A stretch of 64,000 bases of DNA from Opacimonas sp014872805 (GTDB taxonomy: Bacteria; Pseudomonadota; Gammaproteobacteria; Enterobacterales; Alteromonadaceae). Position numbers and translations under genes: made by a program. The notes below the pieces were generated by a model that ran no database searches, had not been told where the DNA came from, and saw nothing but the letters and a program-made list of their open reading frames with translations. The stretch spans positions 124,001 through 188,000 of the forward strand of contig WKFN01000012.1 in NCBI GenBank assembly GCA_014872805.1, given 5' to 3'. Positions 1-8,690 of this stretch are shown here, piece by piece (position 1 is the stretch's first letter; every line of letters starts with the position of its first letter).

Positions 1-2225
1 GCTTGGATGGCCATCGCGAGAAGTTTTTTGACCGCAGTGTTGCGTTCATCAAATAAATGAGCAATTAAACCAGAATCGCGATCCAATCCCAACGTCAATT
101 GAGTTAAGTCGTTAGAGCCAATTGAGAACCCATCAAAAATGTCTAAAAATTCATCAGCTAATAACGCATTTGACGGTAATTCACACATCATAATAACGCG
201 TAAGCCATTTTCGCCTTGCACCAAACCTTCTTCGCGCAATAAGTCGATGACTTGTTGACCTTCTTCCAATGTGCGCACAAACGGGATCATGATTTCGACA
301 TTGGTTAATCCCATATCATTGCGCACGCGTTTAATGGCTTCACATTCTAACGCAAAACAATCGCGGAAATCCTCCGAAATATAACGTGACGCACCACGGA
401 AACCGAGCATTGGATTTTCTTCGTCTGGCTCGTATTGATAACCACCGACCAGGTTAAAGTATTCGTTCGATTTAAAATCTGACATTCGTACGATGACTTT
501 TTCAGGCGCGAACGCCGCACCGATCGAACTGATGCCTTCCACGAGTTTTTGAATATAGAACTCTTTTGGCGAAGCATAACCGGCAATCATCTCGGCAATT
601 TCGGTTTTCAAATCATCGGGTTGTTCGTCAAAGTTTAAGAGGGCTTTAGGATGCACACCAATCATGCGGTTGATGATAAACTCTAGACGTGCAAGACCGA
701 CACCTGCATGTGGTAAACGCGCAAAATCAAACGCGCGATCAGGGTTACCCACATTCATCATGATCTTCAATGGTAAATCAGGCATCGAATCGATGCGTGA
801 CGTTACCACGTCAAAGTTTAGTTCTTCTGAATAAATGAAACCAGTATCCCCTTCAGCACAGGATACAGTGACTTTGTCACCCGTATTGATGCTAGACGTC
901 GCATCGCCACATCCAACAACAGCCGGAATACCTAACTCACGAGCAATGATGGCAGCATGACAAGTACGTCCACCCCGGTTGGTGACGATAGCTGAGGCTC
1001 GTTTCATGATCGGCTCCCAATCAGGGTCGGTCATATCGGTAACCAGCACATCACCCGGCTCAATTTTGTCCATTTCAGCAATAGAGCTAAGTACTTTTGC
1101 AGTGCCTGCACCAATCTTGTGACCAATCGCACGACCGGTACAAACTGTCGGGGCATTGCCATCGAGTTGATAGCGTTCAATGACTTGTGCATCTTCACGT
1201 GAGCGTACAGTTTCTGGGCGGGCTTGTACTATGTATAACTTCCCATCTGTGCCGTCTTTGGCCCACTCAATGTCCATCGCTCGGCCGTAGTGCTCAGCGA
1301 TAATCACGGCTTGCTTCGCTAATTCTTCTACTTCAGCATCGGTAATAGAAAATGTCAAAGACTGTTCTTTTGGCACATCCACAATCTCGACTTGCTTACC
1401 GTGTTCTTGCGACGTCGAGTAAATCATCTGCGTAAGTTTACTGCCTAAGTTACGACGCAATACCGCAGGACGCCCCGCCGCTAGAGTGGGTTTGTGAACA
1501 TAAAATTCATCTGGATTGACCGCACCTTGAACAACCATCTCACCTAAGCCAAAACTAGAGGTGATAAACACTACATCTTCGAAACCAGATTCAGTATCAA
1601 TCGAGAACATGACACCAGAAGCGGCTTTATCCGAACGCACCATGCGTTGAATGCCAGCAGATAAGGCTACGCCTTTGTGGTCATAACCTTGGTGCACACG
1701 ATAGCTGATGGCACGGTCATTAAATAACGATGCGAATACATGTTTAATCGCGACTAATACGGCTTCATAGCCTTTTACATTCAGAAATGTTTCTTGCTGG
1801 CCAGCAAATGATGCATCAGGCATATCTTCTGCAGTCGCAGATGAACGCACAGCAAATGAAGCGGCGTCGCCAGCATCGCCTGAAAGCTCAGCAAACGAAT
1901 CGGCAATGGCTGTTTCTAAAGCTGGCTGGAATGGTGTATCGATGATCCACTGTCGAATTTGCTCGCCGGCTTTAGCTAGCGCGTTGACATCATCGACGTC
2001 CAACGCATCGAGCACTTCATGAATACGAGCTTCTAAACCACTCTGCTCTAAAAATTCATTAAACGCATACGAGGTTGTTGCAAAACCACCCGGTACCTGC
2101 ACGCCAGCATTGGCTAAATTCGAGATCATTTCACCAAGAGAAGCGTTTTTGCCCCCTACTCGGTTAACATCATGCATACCTAATTGTTGATACCATAGAA
2201 CGTATTCTTGCGCTTGTTCTTGCAC
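1..2225 (-). CDS. ppsA: Phosphoenolpyruvate synthase, 3' end cut by window edge
   Basis: Converts pyruvate, ATP and water to PEP, AMP and phosphate in gluconeogenesis. About 741 codons are present; the family runs near 790, so roughly the last 50 residues lie outside the window. The start is a GTG at 2225, supported by GGAGG at 2233-2237 seven bases upstream; the protein then reads into the family N-terminus EYVLWYQQLGMHDVNRVGGKNASLGE (given here only as a landmark in pieces: EYVLWYQQL, then NRVGGKNASLGE). The swivelling phosphohistidine motif GGRTCHAA is encoded near 950-975, placing the phosphoryl-carrying His at about residue 423, close to His421 of E. coli. It is divergent from ppsR, its regulatory kinase/phosphatase, a conserved pairing that strongly supports both calls. 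Confidence 0.96.
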   Translation of the reverse strand, partial: MQEQAQEYVLWYQQLGMHDVNRVGGKNASLGEMISNLANAGVQVPGGFATTSYAFNEFLEQSGLEARIHEVLDALDVDDVNALAKAGEQIRQWIIDTPFQPALETAIADSFAELSGDAGDAASFAVRSSATAEDMPDASFAGQQETFLNVKGYEAVLVAIKHVFASLFNDRAISYRVHQGYDHKGVALSAGIQRMVRSDKAASGVMFSIDTESGFEDVVFITSSFGLGEMVVQGAVNPDEFYVHKPTLAAGRPAVLRRNLGSKLTQMIYSTSQEHGKQVEIVDVPKEQSLTFSITDAEVEELAKQAVIIAEHYGRAMDIEWAKDGTDGKLYIVQARPETVRSREDAQVIERYQLDGNAPTVCTGRAIGHKIGAGTAKVLSSIAEMDKIEPGDVLVTDMTDPDWEPIMKRASAIVTNRGGRTCHAAIIARELGIPAVVGCGDATSSINTGDKVTVSCAEGDTGFIYSEELNFDVVTSRIDSMPDLPLKIMMNVGNPDRAFDFARLPHAGVGLARLEFIINRMIGVHPKALLNFDEQPDDLKTEIAEMIAGYASPKEFYIQKLVEGISSIGAAFAPEKVIVRMSDFKSNEYFNLVGGYQYEPDEENPMLGFRGASRYISEDFRDCFALECEAIKRVRNDMGLTNVEIMIPFVRTLEEGQQVIDLLREEGLVQGENGLRVIMMCELPSNALLADEFLDIFDGFSIGSNDLTQLTLGLDRDSGLIAHLFDERNTAVKKLLAMAIQ

Positions 2226-2395
2226 TTGCGAGCCTCCAGCCGTATTGTGTAATAGCTTAATGGGTTATCGACATTAATTACTGCCTGTTTAAAACTTAAC
2301 CGAAAAAGCAAAATAGCATTGTAAAATGCTGACTATAAATTTGTAAAATTTAATTGTAATCCGTAATAAAATTACAAGATTGTTAAGGAGTTGTG

Positions 2396-3208
2396 ATGCG
2401 CGCAGCCTATTATATTTCCGATGGCACAGCCATTACTTCAGAAGTTTTTGGCCATGCTTTGCTGTCTTTATTCCCGATTGAGTTCAATCACATCACGATC
2501 CCTTTTGTCGAAACTGAACAACATGCAAATGAAGTGTTAAAGCAAATATCTGTAAGTTTTCAAGAAACAAACCAGCGTCCGTTGGTTTTTTACACAATCG
2601 TTAACAGCGACATTCGTCATATTATTGCCAACTCAGTTGGCATCAATTACAACTTTTTAGACCAATTTGTGGCCCCACTTGAAAAGATCCTTGGGGTACC
2701 ATCAAAGCCAGAAAAACATCGTACTCACAGCATCCATGAAACGACATACGACATTCGTATTGAAGCGGTCAACTATGCATTGACTAATGACGATGGTGCA
2801 AATTTACAGAATTATGCAGATGCGGATATTATATTGGTTGGTGTGTCGCGCTCAGGCAAAACTCCAACGAGTCTTTATTTGGCATTACAATACGGCATCA
2901 AAGCGGCTAATTATCCTTTTACCGAAGAAGATATGGGAGACATGATTAAACTCAATCCTGCTTTGCGCCGATATAAGCACAAGATTTTTGGCTTAACTAT
3001 TGCGGCCGAGCGCTTACATCAAATACGATCAGAACGCAGAGCCAACTCCAAATATGCCTCAATGCAACAATGTCGTATGGAATTGAGAGAAGTGGAAAAC
3101 TTATACCGTAAAGAAAGGATCCCTTTTCTCAACAGTACCAAATTTTCGATTGAAGAGATTTCGGCTAAAATTTTGGCCACAACGGGACTGAAGCGTCGAA
3201 AGTATTAA
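2396..3208 (+). CDS. ppsR: PEP synthase regulatory protein (bifunctional kinase/pyrophosphorylase, DUF299)
   Basis: Family members inactivate PEP synthase by ADP-dependent threonine phosphorylation and reactivate it by phosphate-dependent removal of the phosphate. The protein is 270 residues, the usual size. The P-loop-like motif GVSRSGKTPTS sits near residues 149-159. AAGGAG at 2384-2390 is five bases before ATG 2396; an in-frame GTG at 2393 would be too close to it, so the ATG was chosen. The gene lies head-to-head with ppsA, its target. Its TAA overlaps the TAA of the convergent rnfH gene (3205-3208). A 7-bp inverted repeat (TTGTAAT at 2354-2360, ATTACAA at 2371-2377) lies just upstream and might be an operator, but this is unproven. 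Confidence 0.95.
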   Translation: MRAAYYISDGTAITSEVFGHALLSLFPIEFNHITIPFVETEQHANEVLKQISVSFQETNQRPLVFYTIVNSDIRHIIANSVGINYNFLDQFVAPLEKILGVPSKPEKHRTHSIHETTYDIRIEAVNYALTNDDGANLQNYADADIILVGVSRSGKTPTSLYLALQYGIKAANYPFTEEDMGDMIKLNPALRRYKHKIFGLTIAAERLHQIRSERRANSKYASMQQCRMELREVENLYRKERIPFLNSTKFSIEEISAKILATTGLKRRKY

Positions 3209-3540
3209 TCTTTGGCTAACGGTCTGCCGCCGGTCACTTTATTGGCTCGACCTTCGGCTTTAGCCTTCTCTGCGCGCAGACGACGAACTTCTTTGGGATC
3301 AGCAATCAGTGGGCGATATATTTCAATGCGATCACCGTCCTTTACCATATCATTGAGACGACAGGCACGATTCCAAATCCCGACTTTGTTCTCGGATAAA
3401 TCGATTTCAGGAAAAATGTGCTGAATATTAGATTGAGTAATACATTGCTCAACTGAAGTCTCAGCAGGTACTTCAACGGTGACGATTTCTTGTTTATCTG
3501 GAGTGCCATAAACGACTTCAACCGAACACAATTTCTGCAT
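3205..3540 (-). CDS. rnfH: RnfH family protein (UPF0125, ubiquitin-like fold)
   Basis: Small 111-residue protein of the RnfH/PasI family, a beta-grasp fold protein whose molecular role is still unclear; it has been described as the antitoxin partner of RatA/PasT in some E. coli strains. The recognisable family stretch runs from the N-terminal VEVVYGTPDKQ to the DGDRIEIYRPL segment, followed by a basic Arg/Lys-rich tail. It starts with ATG at 3540, which overlaps the ratA stop codon in a TAATG arrangement, so translation is probably coupled. The gene ends convergent with ppsR. Confidence 0.92.
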   Translation of the reverse strand: MQKLCSVEVVYGTPDKQEIVTVEVPAETSVEQCITQSNIQHIFPEIDLSENKVGIWNRACRLNDMVKDGDRIEIYRPLIADPKEVRRLRAEKAKAEGRANKVTGGRPLAKD

Positions 3541-3986
3541 TATGCATTTCCTTCCGCTAAGGCTTTTTGTTTAGCTCGAGTGATAAACGCACTGACCATT
3601 GCATTGGCTAGTTGGGTAAACATTTTGCCAAATGCCATGGCGATAAGTTTATTTTTGAATTCAAATGTCAAATTCAACTCAACCTTACATGCGTGCTCAT
3701 CGAGTTCAGTAAATGTCCATCCACCGCTCAAAGATTTGAACGGCCCATCGGCGAGTTGCATCTTGATTGCACGGTTGGGCTCAAGGCTATTGAGGGTCGT
3801 AAAAGTGTGTTTGATGCCCGCCTTTGCAATGTGCATGGAAGCTTTCATATGTGACTCATCAGCCGAATGCACCTCTGTGCCTACACAACCTGGTAAAAAC
3901 TCGGGATACGCGTGAACATCATTGACTAGGTCATACATTGTCTGAGCACTGTAGGGAACCAGTGCGCTTTTGTTTACGTCAGCCAT
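3540..3986 (-). CDS. ratA: RatA/PasT, START-like (polyketide cyclase/COQ10) family protein
   Basis: A 148-residue START/Bet v1-like protein. E. coli RatA has been reported to bind 50S subunits and block 70S association; relatives of the COQ10 type bind ubiquinone intermediates, so ribosome toxin versus quinone chaperone remains open for this family. The hallmark N-terminal segment (SALVPYSAQTMYDLVNDV followed by YPEFLPGC) is present. It is the first gene of a two-gene unit with rnfH (one-base overlap) and is divergent from smpB, an arrangement conserved across gammaproteobacteria. Confidence 0.93.
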   Translation of the reverse strand: MADVNKSALVPYSAQTMYDLVNDVHAYPEFLPGCVGTEVHSADESHMKASMHIAKAGIKHTFTTLNSLEPNRAIKMQLADGPFKSLSGGWTFTELDEHACKVELNLTFEFKNKLIAMAFGKMFTQLANAMVSAFITRAKQKALAEGNA

Positions 3987-4097
3987 AACACCTCAAACTT
4001 AAATATCATGCAAATAATAACATAACCCTTCTCTTTAAACGCAAAAAAATATCCCCATATCGCTATACACATTGCAAAATACCGATATACTAACTGG

Positions 4098-4568
4098 ATG
4101 AAAAAGAAGTCAAATCCCAGCACCACCATTGCGCTCAACAAAAAAGCGCGCCATGAATATTCTTATATAGATAAATATGAAGCCGGCATGGAATTACAAG
4201 GGTGGGAAGTAAAAAGTATTCGCTCTGGTAAGGTCAATTTAGTTGACGCGTATGTGTTTATTCGTGATGGCCAAGCCTATGTGTCAAATATCAATATTAC
4301 GCCACTCAATGAAGCCTCGACTCATGTGATATGCGATCCCAGACGCGTGCGTCGACTGTTGCTCAAACGTCGCGAGTTAGACCAACTCATTGGCGCAGTA
4401 GAACGTGATGGTCACACGATTGTCGCCACTGCGATGTATTGGCATAAATGCTGGGTAAAACTCGAAATTCAACTTGCTCGAGGGAAGCAGTCACACGACA
4501 AACGCGATGCCATCAAAGACCGCGACTGGGCACGTCAAAAAGAACGCATGATGAAGCACAAAGCTTAA
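4098..4568 (+). CDS. smpB: SsrA-binding protein SmpB
   Basis: Binds tmRNA and delivers it to stalled ribosomes for trans-translation. The protein is 156 residues with the family core IALNKKARHEY, the GWEVKSIRSGKVNL segment and the disordered basic C-terminal tail (KQSHDKRDAIKDRDW) that inserts into the mRNA channel. No convincing Shine-Dalgarno sequence precedes ATG 4098, while a TATACT hexamer lies at 4086-4091. The tmRNA gene ssrA was not seen nearby. The 3' end overlaps the convergent HAD gene by four bases. Confidence 0.97.
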   Translation: MKKKSNPSTTIALNKKARHEYSYIDKYEAGMELQGWEVKSIRSGKVNLVDAYVFIRDGQAYVSNINITPLNEASTHVICDPRRVRRLLLKRRELDQLIGAVERDGHTIVATAMYWHKCWVKLEIQLARGKQSHDKRDAIKDRDWARQKERMMKHKA

Positions 4569-5209
4569 TCTAGCTCGGTATAGTCGATAAGTATTTTTTC
4601 TGCTTCGCTGTAATCTTGATTTGCTGTGTTGAGACCCGGCATAGCATAACAAGTGACGCCAGCAGCAACGGCAGCGATCACTCCTGATGCACTGTCTTCA
4701 ATTGCAACACAATTACTCTGTATCGCGCACAGCTCACTGAGTACATAGTCGTATATATCTGGAGCCGGTTTGGGCTGTTCGACATCTGTTTTCGAGGCGA
4801 TTACCGCGAACTGATTGAGCGGGATATTGCAAGCATCTAGTAATCCATAAATGTTTTCAAGGGATGTGGTACTGGCAATGGCAAAACGCACTTCTTTAGT
4901 TTCCAAACGAGAAAACAAATTAACGAGTCCAGTTCGTGGTTCTATGGTCTGTTCAGATAAAGCTTGCAAATAAAAACGAGACTTTAAGGTGTGGACTATT
5001 TCAGCATAGTTAACGAGTTTGGGATCTTGATTGACTAAAAACTCTGTCAGGCGATTCTTGCCACCTGGCGAGTTTAGCATTTTTTGATACTCAGCCTGAC
5101 TCCATTCCCAAGGTAAGCCAATCTCTGATAATGCACGATTAAATGCCGCCCGGTGAATTTCAGAGGTTTCTGCAATGACCCCCAAGCCACCAAAAATAAT
5201 CGTCCGCAT
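4565..5209 (-). CDS. HAD-IA fold protein lacking the catalytic Asp pair
   Basis: The 214-residue protein has the beta-phosphoglucomutase-like HAD layout with a helical cap after motif I. Motif II (IASTTS, Ser/Thr at 113-114), motif III (Lys147 in QPKPAPD) and motif IV (IEDSASGV, Glu171-Asp172) are intact. Motif I, which should be DxDG, reads FGGLG at residues 6-10: the nucleophilic Asp and the general acid Asp are both absent. The reading was checked directly on the reverse complement. Classical phosphatase or mutase activity is therefore not expected; a binding or regulatory role, or different chemistry, is possible. Divergent from metY. Confidence 0.8.
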   Translation of the reverse strand: MRTIIFGGLGVIAETSEIHRAAFNRALSEIGLPWEWSQAEYQKMLNSPGGKNRLTEFLVNQDPKLVNYAEIVHTLKSRFYLQALSEQTIEPRTGLVNLFSRLETKEVRFAIASTTSLENIYGLLDACNIPLNQFAVIASKTDVEQPKPAPDIYDYVLSELCAIQSNCVAIEDSASGVIAAVAAGVTCYAMPGLNTANQDYSEAEKILIDYTELD

Positions 5210-5382
5210 AATATGTAAAGCCTAACTAATAAATGAATATATTTACTTATACTTATATATAGCAGGAAAAGCCCATAACGATTTCATTTGAGAAAATTAT
5301 TTATGTTTTTTATCGCTTAATTAGGATAAAAGTTGTAAATTTAGCGATAATTCATTTTGCGAAATACACATAAGGACAAGTT

Positions 5383-6666
5383 ATGAAACTCGAATCCATG
5401 GTCTTGCATCACGCTTACAAATCTGACCCAACGACTAAAGCAGCAGCCGTGCCAATCTACCAAACCACATCTTACACGTTTGATGACACCCAACACGGTG
5501 CTGATCTCTTTGACTTAAAAGTTGCTGGTAATATCTATACTCGAATTATGAATCCAACCACAGCCGTATTAGAAGAACGCATGGCGGCTTTAGAGGGTGG
5601 GATAGGTGCATTATGCGTTGCTTCAGGTATGGCTGCCATTACCTATGCGGTTGAAGCCATTACTCATGTTGGCGCGAACATCATCTCGACCAGTCAACTA
5701 TATGGCGGTACTTATAATTTGTTTGCTCATACCCTACCACGCCAGGGTGTTGAAGTACGTATGGCATCTTTTGATGATCTGAATACATTAGATGCCTTGT
5801 TTGACGAGAATACAAAAGCCGTTTTTTGTGAGTCCATCGGTAATCCTGCCGGGAACGTTGTTGACTTACAAGCGCTTAGTGAGATTGCGCATAAACACGG
5901 TGTGCCATTAATAGTGGATAACACTGTAGCAACACCCGCACTGATTCGTCCGTTTGAGCACGGTGCCGATATCGTGATTCATTCTTTGACCAAATACGTT
6001 GGTGGCCATGGCACAACCATTGGCGGTGTGATTGTTGACTCTGGCAAATTTGATTGGGTCGCCAATAAAGACCGTTTCCCAATGCTAAACGAACCCGATC
6101 CGTCTTATCACGGTGTGGTGTATACCGAAGCACTTGGTCCTGCTGCATATATCGGCCGCTGTAGAGTGGTACCTTTGCGCAACACGGGCGCAGCCCTTTC
6201 GCCTCAAAATGCCTTCCAACTACTGCAGGGATTAGAAACTTTGCCATTGCGTATGGAGCGCCATTGTCAAAATGCACAAGCCCTAGCTGAATATTTAAGT
6301 GCTCATCCGCTAGTAAGCTGGGTCAACTACGCTGGGTTAGATAACAGTCCATATCACGCAACATGTCAAAAAATGTCTGGCGGTTTGGCTTCCGGAATAA
6401 TCAGCTTTGGCATCAAAGCCGATGATGCCAAAGTCGCTGGTGGCAAATTCATCGATGCATTACAAATGATCTTACGCTTAGTGAATATTGGTGATGCCAA
6501 GTCACTTGCTTGTCATCCTGCATCAACGACGCATCGTCAATTATCTCCTGAAGAACTTGCCTCCGCTGGGGTTTCAGAGGATCTAGTGCGCATTTCGGTG
6601 GGCATCGAACACATTGATGATATCATCGAAGATGTTGAACAGGCGCTGAAGGCCTCCCTAGCTTAA
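5383..6666 (+). CDS. metY: O-acetylhomoserine sulfhydrylase (PLP-dependent)
   Basis: Cys/Met metabolism PLP enzyme that makes homocysteine from O-acetylhomoserine and sulfide (or methionine from methanethiol). Its 427 residues match the metY class rather than the roughly 390-residue metB/metC class. The Schiff-base Lys is K204 in HSLTKYVGGHG; the phosphate-cradling segment ASGMAAI is at 80-86 and the C-terminal SLACHPASTTH segment is typical. AAGGAC precedes ATG 5383. No MetJ boxes or SAM riboswitch could be seen upstream. A 15-bp perfect hairpin follows the stop codon. Confidence 0.93.
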   Translation: MKLESMVLHHAYKSDPTTKAAAVPIYQTTSYTFDDTQHGADLFDLKVAGNIYTRIMNPTTAVLEERMAALEGGIGALCVASGMAAITYAVEAITHVGANIISTSQLYGGTYNLFAHTLPRQGVEVRMASFDDLNTLDALFDENTKAVFCESIGNPAGNVVDLQALSEIAHKHGVPLIVDNTVATPALIRPFEHGADIVIHSLTKYVGGHGTTIGGVIVDSGKFDWVANKDRFPMLNEPDPSYHGVVYTEALGPAAYIGRCRVVPLRNTGAALSPQNAFQLLQGLETLPLRMERHCQNAQALAEYLSAHPLVSWVNYAGLDNSPYHATCQKMSGGLASGIISFGIKADDAKVAGGKFIDALQMILRLVNIGDAKSLACHPASTTHRQLSPEELASAGVSEDLVRISVGIEHIDDIIEDVEQALKASLA

Positions 6667-6681
6667 TAAAAACACTAGCCT

Positions 6682-6731
6682 CAAATGAGTTCTTTACGCT
6701 ATTATATGGCGAAAAATAAAGAACTCATTTG
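6682..6731. repeat. 15-bp perfect inverted repeat between metY and the next gene
   Basis: The left arm at 6682-6696 (CAAATGAGTTCTTTA) and the right arm at 6717-6731 are exact reverse complements, with a 20-base loop between them. It begins 16 bases after the metY stop and its right arm ends three bases before ATG 6735. There is no run of T after the right arm, so it is a poor intrinsic terminator. It would instead place the translation initiation region of the next gene against a stable stem. Confidence 0.75.
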
Positions 6732-6734
6732 ATT

Positions 6735-7439
6735 ATGTCCAATCGCTCTGCAGATCATTTTTCCGAAATTCGACTAGAAGATAATGACCGTGTTGCGCCG
6801 CGTTCGCGACCGGCTTCACCTCCACCCACTTCCGAGTCGTCAAGCTCCTCTTTGACCCTAACAGCCTTTATTCTAGCCTTATTTGCGTCAGGCGTTGGCG
6901 GTTACTTGTACTATTTGCACACGCAAACAATAGCAAGCTTGGATGATGCACAAAACCGGATTGTAGAATTAGAAAATCAGCTCTCTGCCACAGGTGAAGA
7001 AATGGGTAGTTCGACGGTTGCCTTGCAAGCCAAACTTAAAGAGTTAGCAGCCAAAAGCGATGAACTCTGGGAACAAATGGATAAGCTTTGGGCATCGGCA
7101 TGGCGTCGAAATCAAAAAGAGCTGCGCGATCTAGAAAAAGTCGTAGAAGACAATCGCACCAACTTGCAAAAAGGTCAAAATACTATCACCGCAAATGTGG
7201 CAAAGACGGACAAAGGACTTGATGCATTAGGTGTGGACATTAGTAGTTTGCGAAATGAATTACTGACTGTCAATCTTGAGATTGAATCAGTTAAGCAATC
7301 TATATTGAGTAACCAAAGTTCAAACAACACAGTCAATGACAAAATTGCGATATTGGAACAACGCAATAATGCACTAAAGCAAAAGGTGACTAAGCTGGAA
7401 CGCACGGTCTCGACTTTGCGTTTAACACCAACAAGCTAA
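6735..7439 (+). CDS. Membrane-anchored coiled-coil protein of unknown function
   Basis: A 234-residue protein with a Pro/Ser-rich cytoplasmic N-terminus (to about residue 40), one transmembrane helix (LTAFILALFASGVGGYLYYL) and a long heptad-like coiled coil with many Glu, Lys and Gln for the rest, probably periplasmic. No enzyme motif is visible and I do not recognise a named family. ATG 6735 was chosen over an in-frame TTG at 6729. It is only three bases from the downstream ATP-grasp gene, so the two are probably co-transcribed. Its start lies immediately after the right arm of a 15-bp hairpin. Function may be a scaffold or tether; this is inference. Confidence 0.75.
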   Translation: MSNRSADHFSEIRLEDNDRVAPRSRPASPPPTSESSSSSLTLTAFILALFASGVGGYLYYLHTQTIASLDDAQNRIVELENQLSATGEEMGSSTVALQAKLKELAAKSDELWEQMDKLWASAWRRNQKELRDLEKVVEDNRTNLQKGQNTITANVAKTDKGLDALGVDISSLRNELLTVNLEIESVKQSILSNQSSNNTVNDKIAILEQRNNALKQKVTKLERTVSTLRLTPTS

Positions 7440-7442
7440 CCC

Positions 7443-8690
7443 ATGACTGATTCTGTTCTCATTATTGGTGTAGGTGCTTTTACTCATGGGATTGCCGAGC
7501 GTCTTCAAAAGTCTGGATTGAATGTGGTGGTTTGGCTAAATCGAGACTATGGTCATTATGGTGCTCGACAAGTCGCAACCTGTTTTACCTTGCACGATTA
7601 TGCCAGTCCATTAGAGCTATTGGCTGAACATCCTTGTACCTATGTATTGCCGATGTCAATTGATTGGGCTCAGCAAGCTTGGGCGTCGGCGCTTGTGGCG
7701 AACACAAAGATCCTATGTCCTACAGGGGAAGCTTTGCAGCTGGAAAGAGATCGCTTTTTTGCCCATCGTTTATGCGAAAAATATGGCATTGCGTTACCTA
7801 AAGCACATGTCGCAATGAATCGATTGGACGCTGAAGTCTTTATCGAAGAACACCCTGCTCCCTATGTGCTCAAAAACACCTTATGCTCCCCTACGAGTCC
7901 CATTCACACCATAGTATGTGAAACCTTAGCGGATACCCAAAGTTGGCTCAATCGAATCGACTATGCAGAAGGCGTCTATTTGCAAGAATATCTCGGTCAT
8001 CGTGAGGCTGGGCATATCGCGTTTGTTCAAGGTGATACCATTACGCCTCTTATTACCAATCAAGAATACAAACGCGCATTCAATGGCAATATGGGCAAAA
8101 TCGCTGGTGCTCCACTTGGCGGCATTGTCGAACAAGATCCTACTGATAAATACGGACTGGTAGCTGAACTTATCGAACCTTTAAAGCCATGGTTTAAGGA
8201 AGTCGATTATTGTGGTCCAGTTCAAGTAACGGCGATATTTAAAGATAATCGGTGGCGGGTCATCGAATACAACTGCCGACTGGGTGTCACGTGCGGTACC
8301 ATGATCATGAGTATGTTGAATAACCCAATTGATCTGTTTAGAGCACTAGATGGAGAATCATTCATACCCGATTTTAAAGCCTCTTATCGCATCGGTACTT
8401 CAGTGACATTAGCTGGATATGGCTATCCATTTCTCGAAATCACAGGTCCTGCTTTCCCTGTTCTGATTGAGCCTTATGCACAAGCTGATATTTGGTTTAA
8501 CGAAGTGACCAAAGGGAAAAATAATGACATTCTGGCAGATGGTCACAGACTGCTCGAAGTCAATGCGTATGGTGAAAGCGTGGCACAGGCACTGACTCAT
8601 TGCTACGCTCAATTGCAACGTATCCATTGTTCTGGAAGTTATTATAGAACGGATATCGGTCAAACGATGTGGCCTCCAGGAAGTGCCTAA
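7443..8690 (+). CDS. PurD-like ATP-grasp ligase, substrate unknown
   Basis: A 415-residue ATP-grasp protein laid out like glycinamide ribonucleotide synthetase: a Rossmann-like N-terminus (LIIGVGAFTHGIAERL) where true PurD has GGGGREH, an ATP-grasp core with the NQEYKRAFNGN region and the metal/ATP segment VIEYNCRLG, and the PurD C-terminal domain ending near YYRTDIG. The altered N-terminal glycine loop suggests that phosphoribosylamine is not the substrate. It overlaps alanine racemase by one base (TAATG) and follows the coiled-coil gene by three bases, so an amino-acid or D-alanine ligase role is conceivable. True purD could be elsewhere on the chromosome. Family call is good, function is open. 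Confidence 0.78.
   Translation: MTDSVLIIGVGAFTHGIAERLQKSGLNVVVWLNRDYGHYGARQVATCFTLHDYASPLELLAEHPCTYVLPMSIDWAQQAWASALVANTKILCPTGEALQLERDRFFAHRLCEKYGIALPKAHVAMNRLDAEVFIEEHPAPYVLKNTLCSPTSPIHTIVCETLADTQSWLNRIDYAEGVYLQEYLGHREAGHIAFVQGDTITPLITNQEYKRAFNGNMGKIAGAPLGGIVEQDPTDKYGLVAELIEPLKPWFKEVDYCGPVQVTAIFKDNRWRVIEYNCRLGVTCGTMIMSMLNNPIDLFRALDGESFIPDFKASYRIGTSVTLAGYGYPFLEITGPAFPVLIEPYAQADIWFNEVTKGKNNDILADGHRLLEVNAYGESVAQALTHCYAQLQRIHCSGSYYRTDIGQTMWPPGSA

Noticed and set aside
2354..2377. Seven-base inverted repeat TTGTAAT/ATTACAA before ppsR as an operator
   Set aside because: Too short and AT-rich to separate from chance; mentioned under ppsR only.
5210..5382. MetJ boxes or SAM riboswitch before metY
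   Set aside because: No AGACGTCT-like repeats and no SAM aptamer helices were found.
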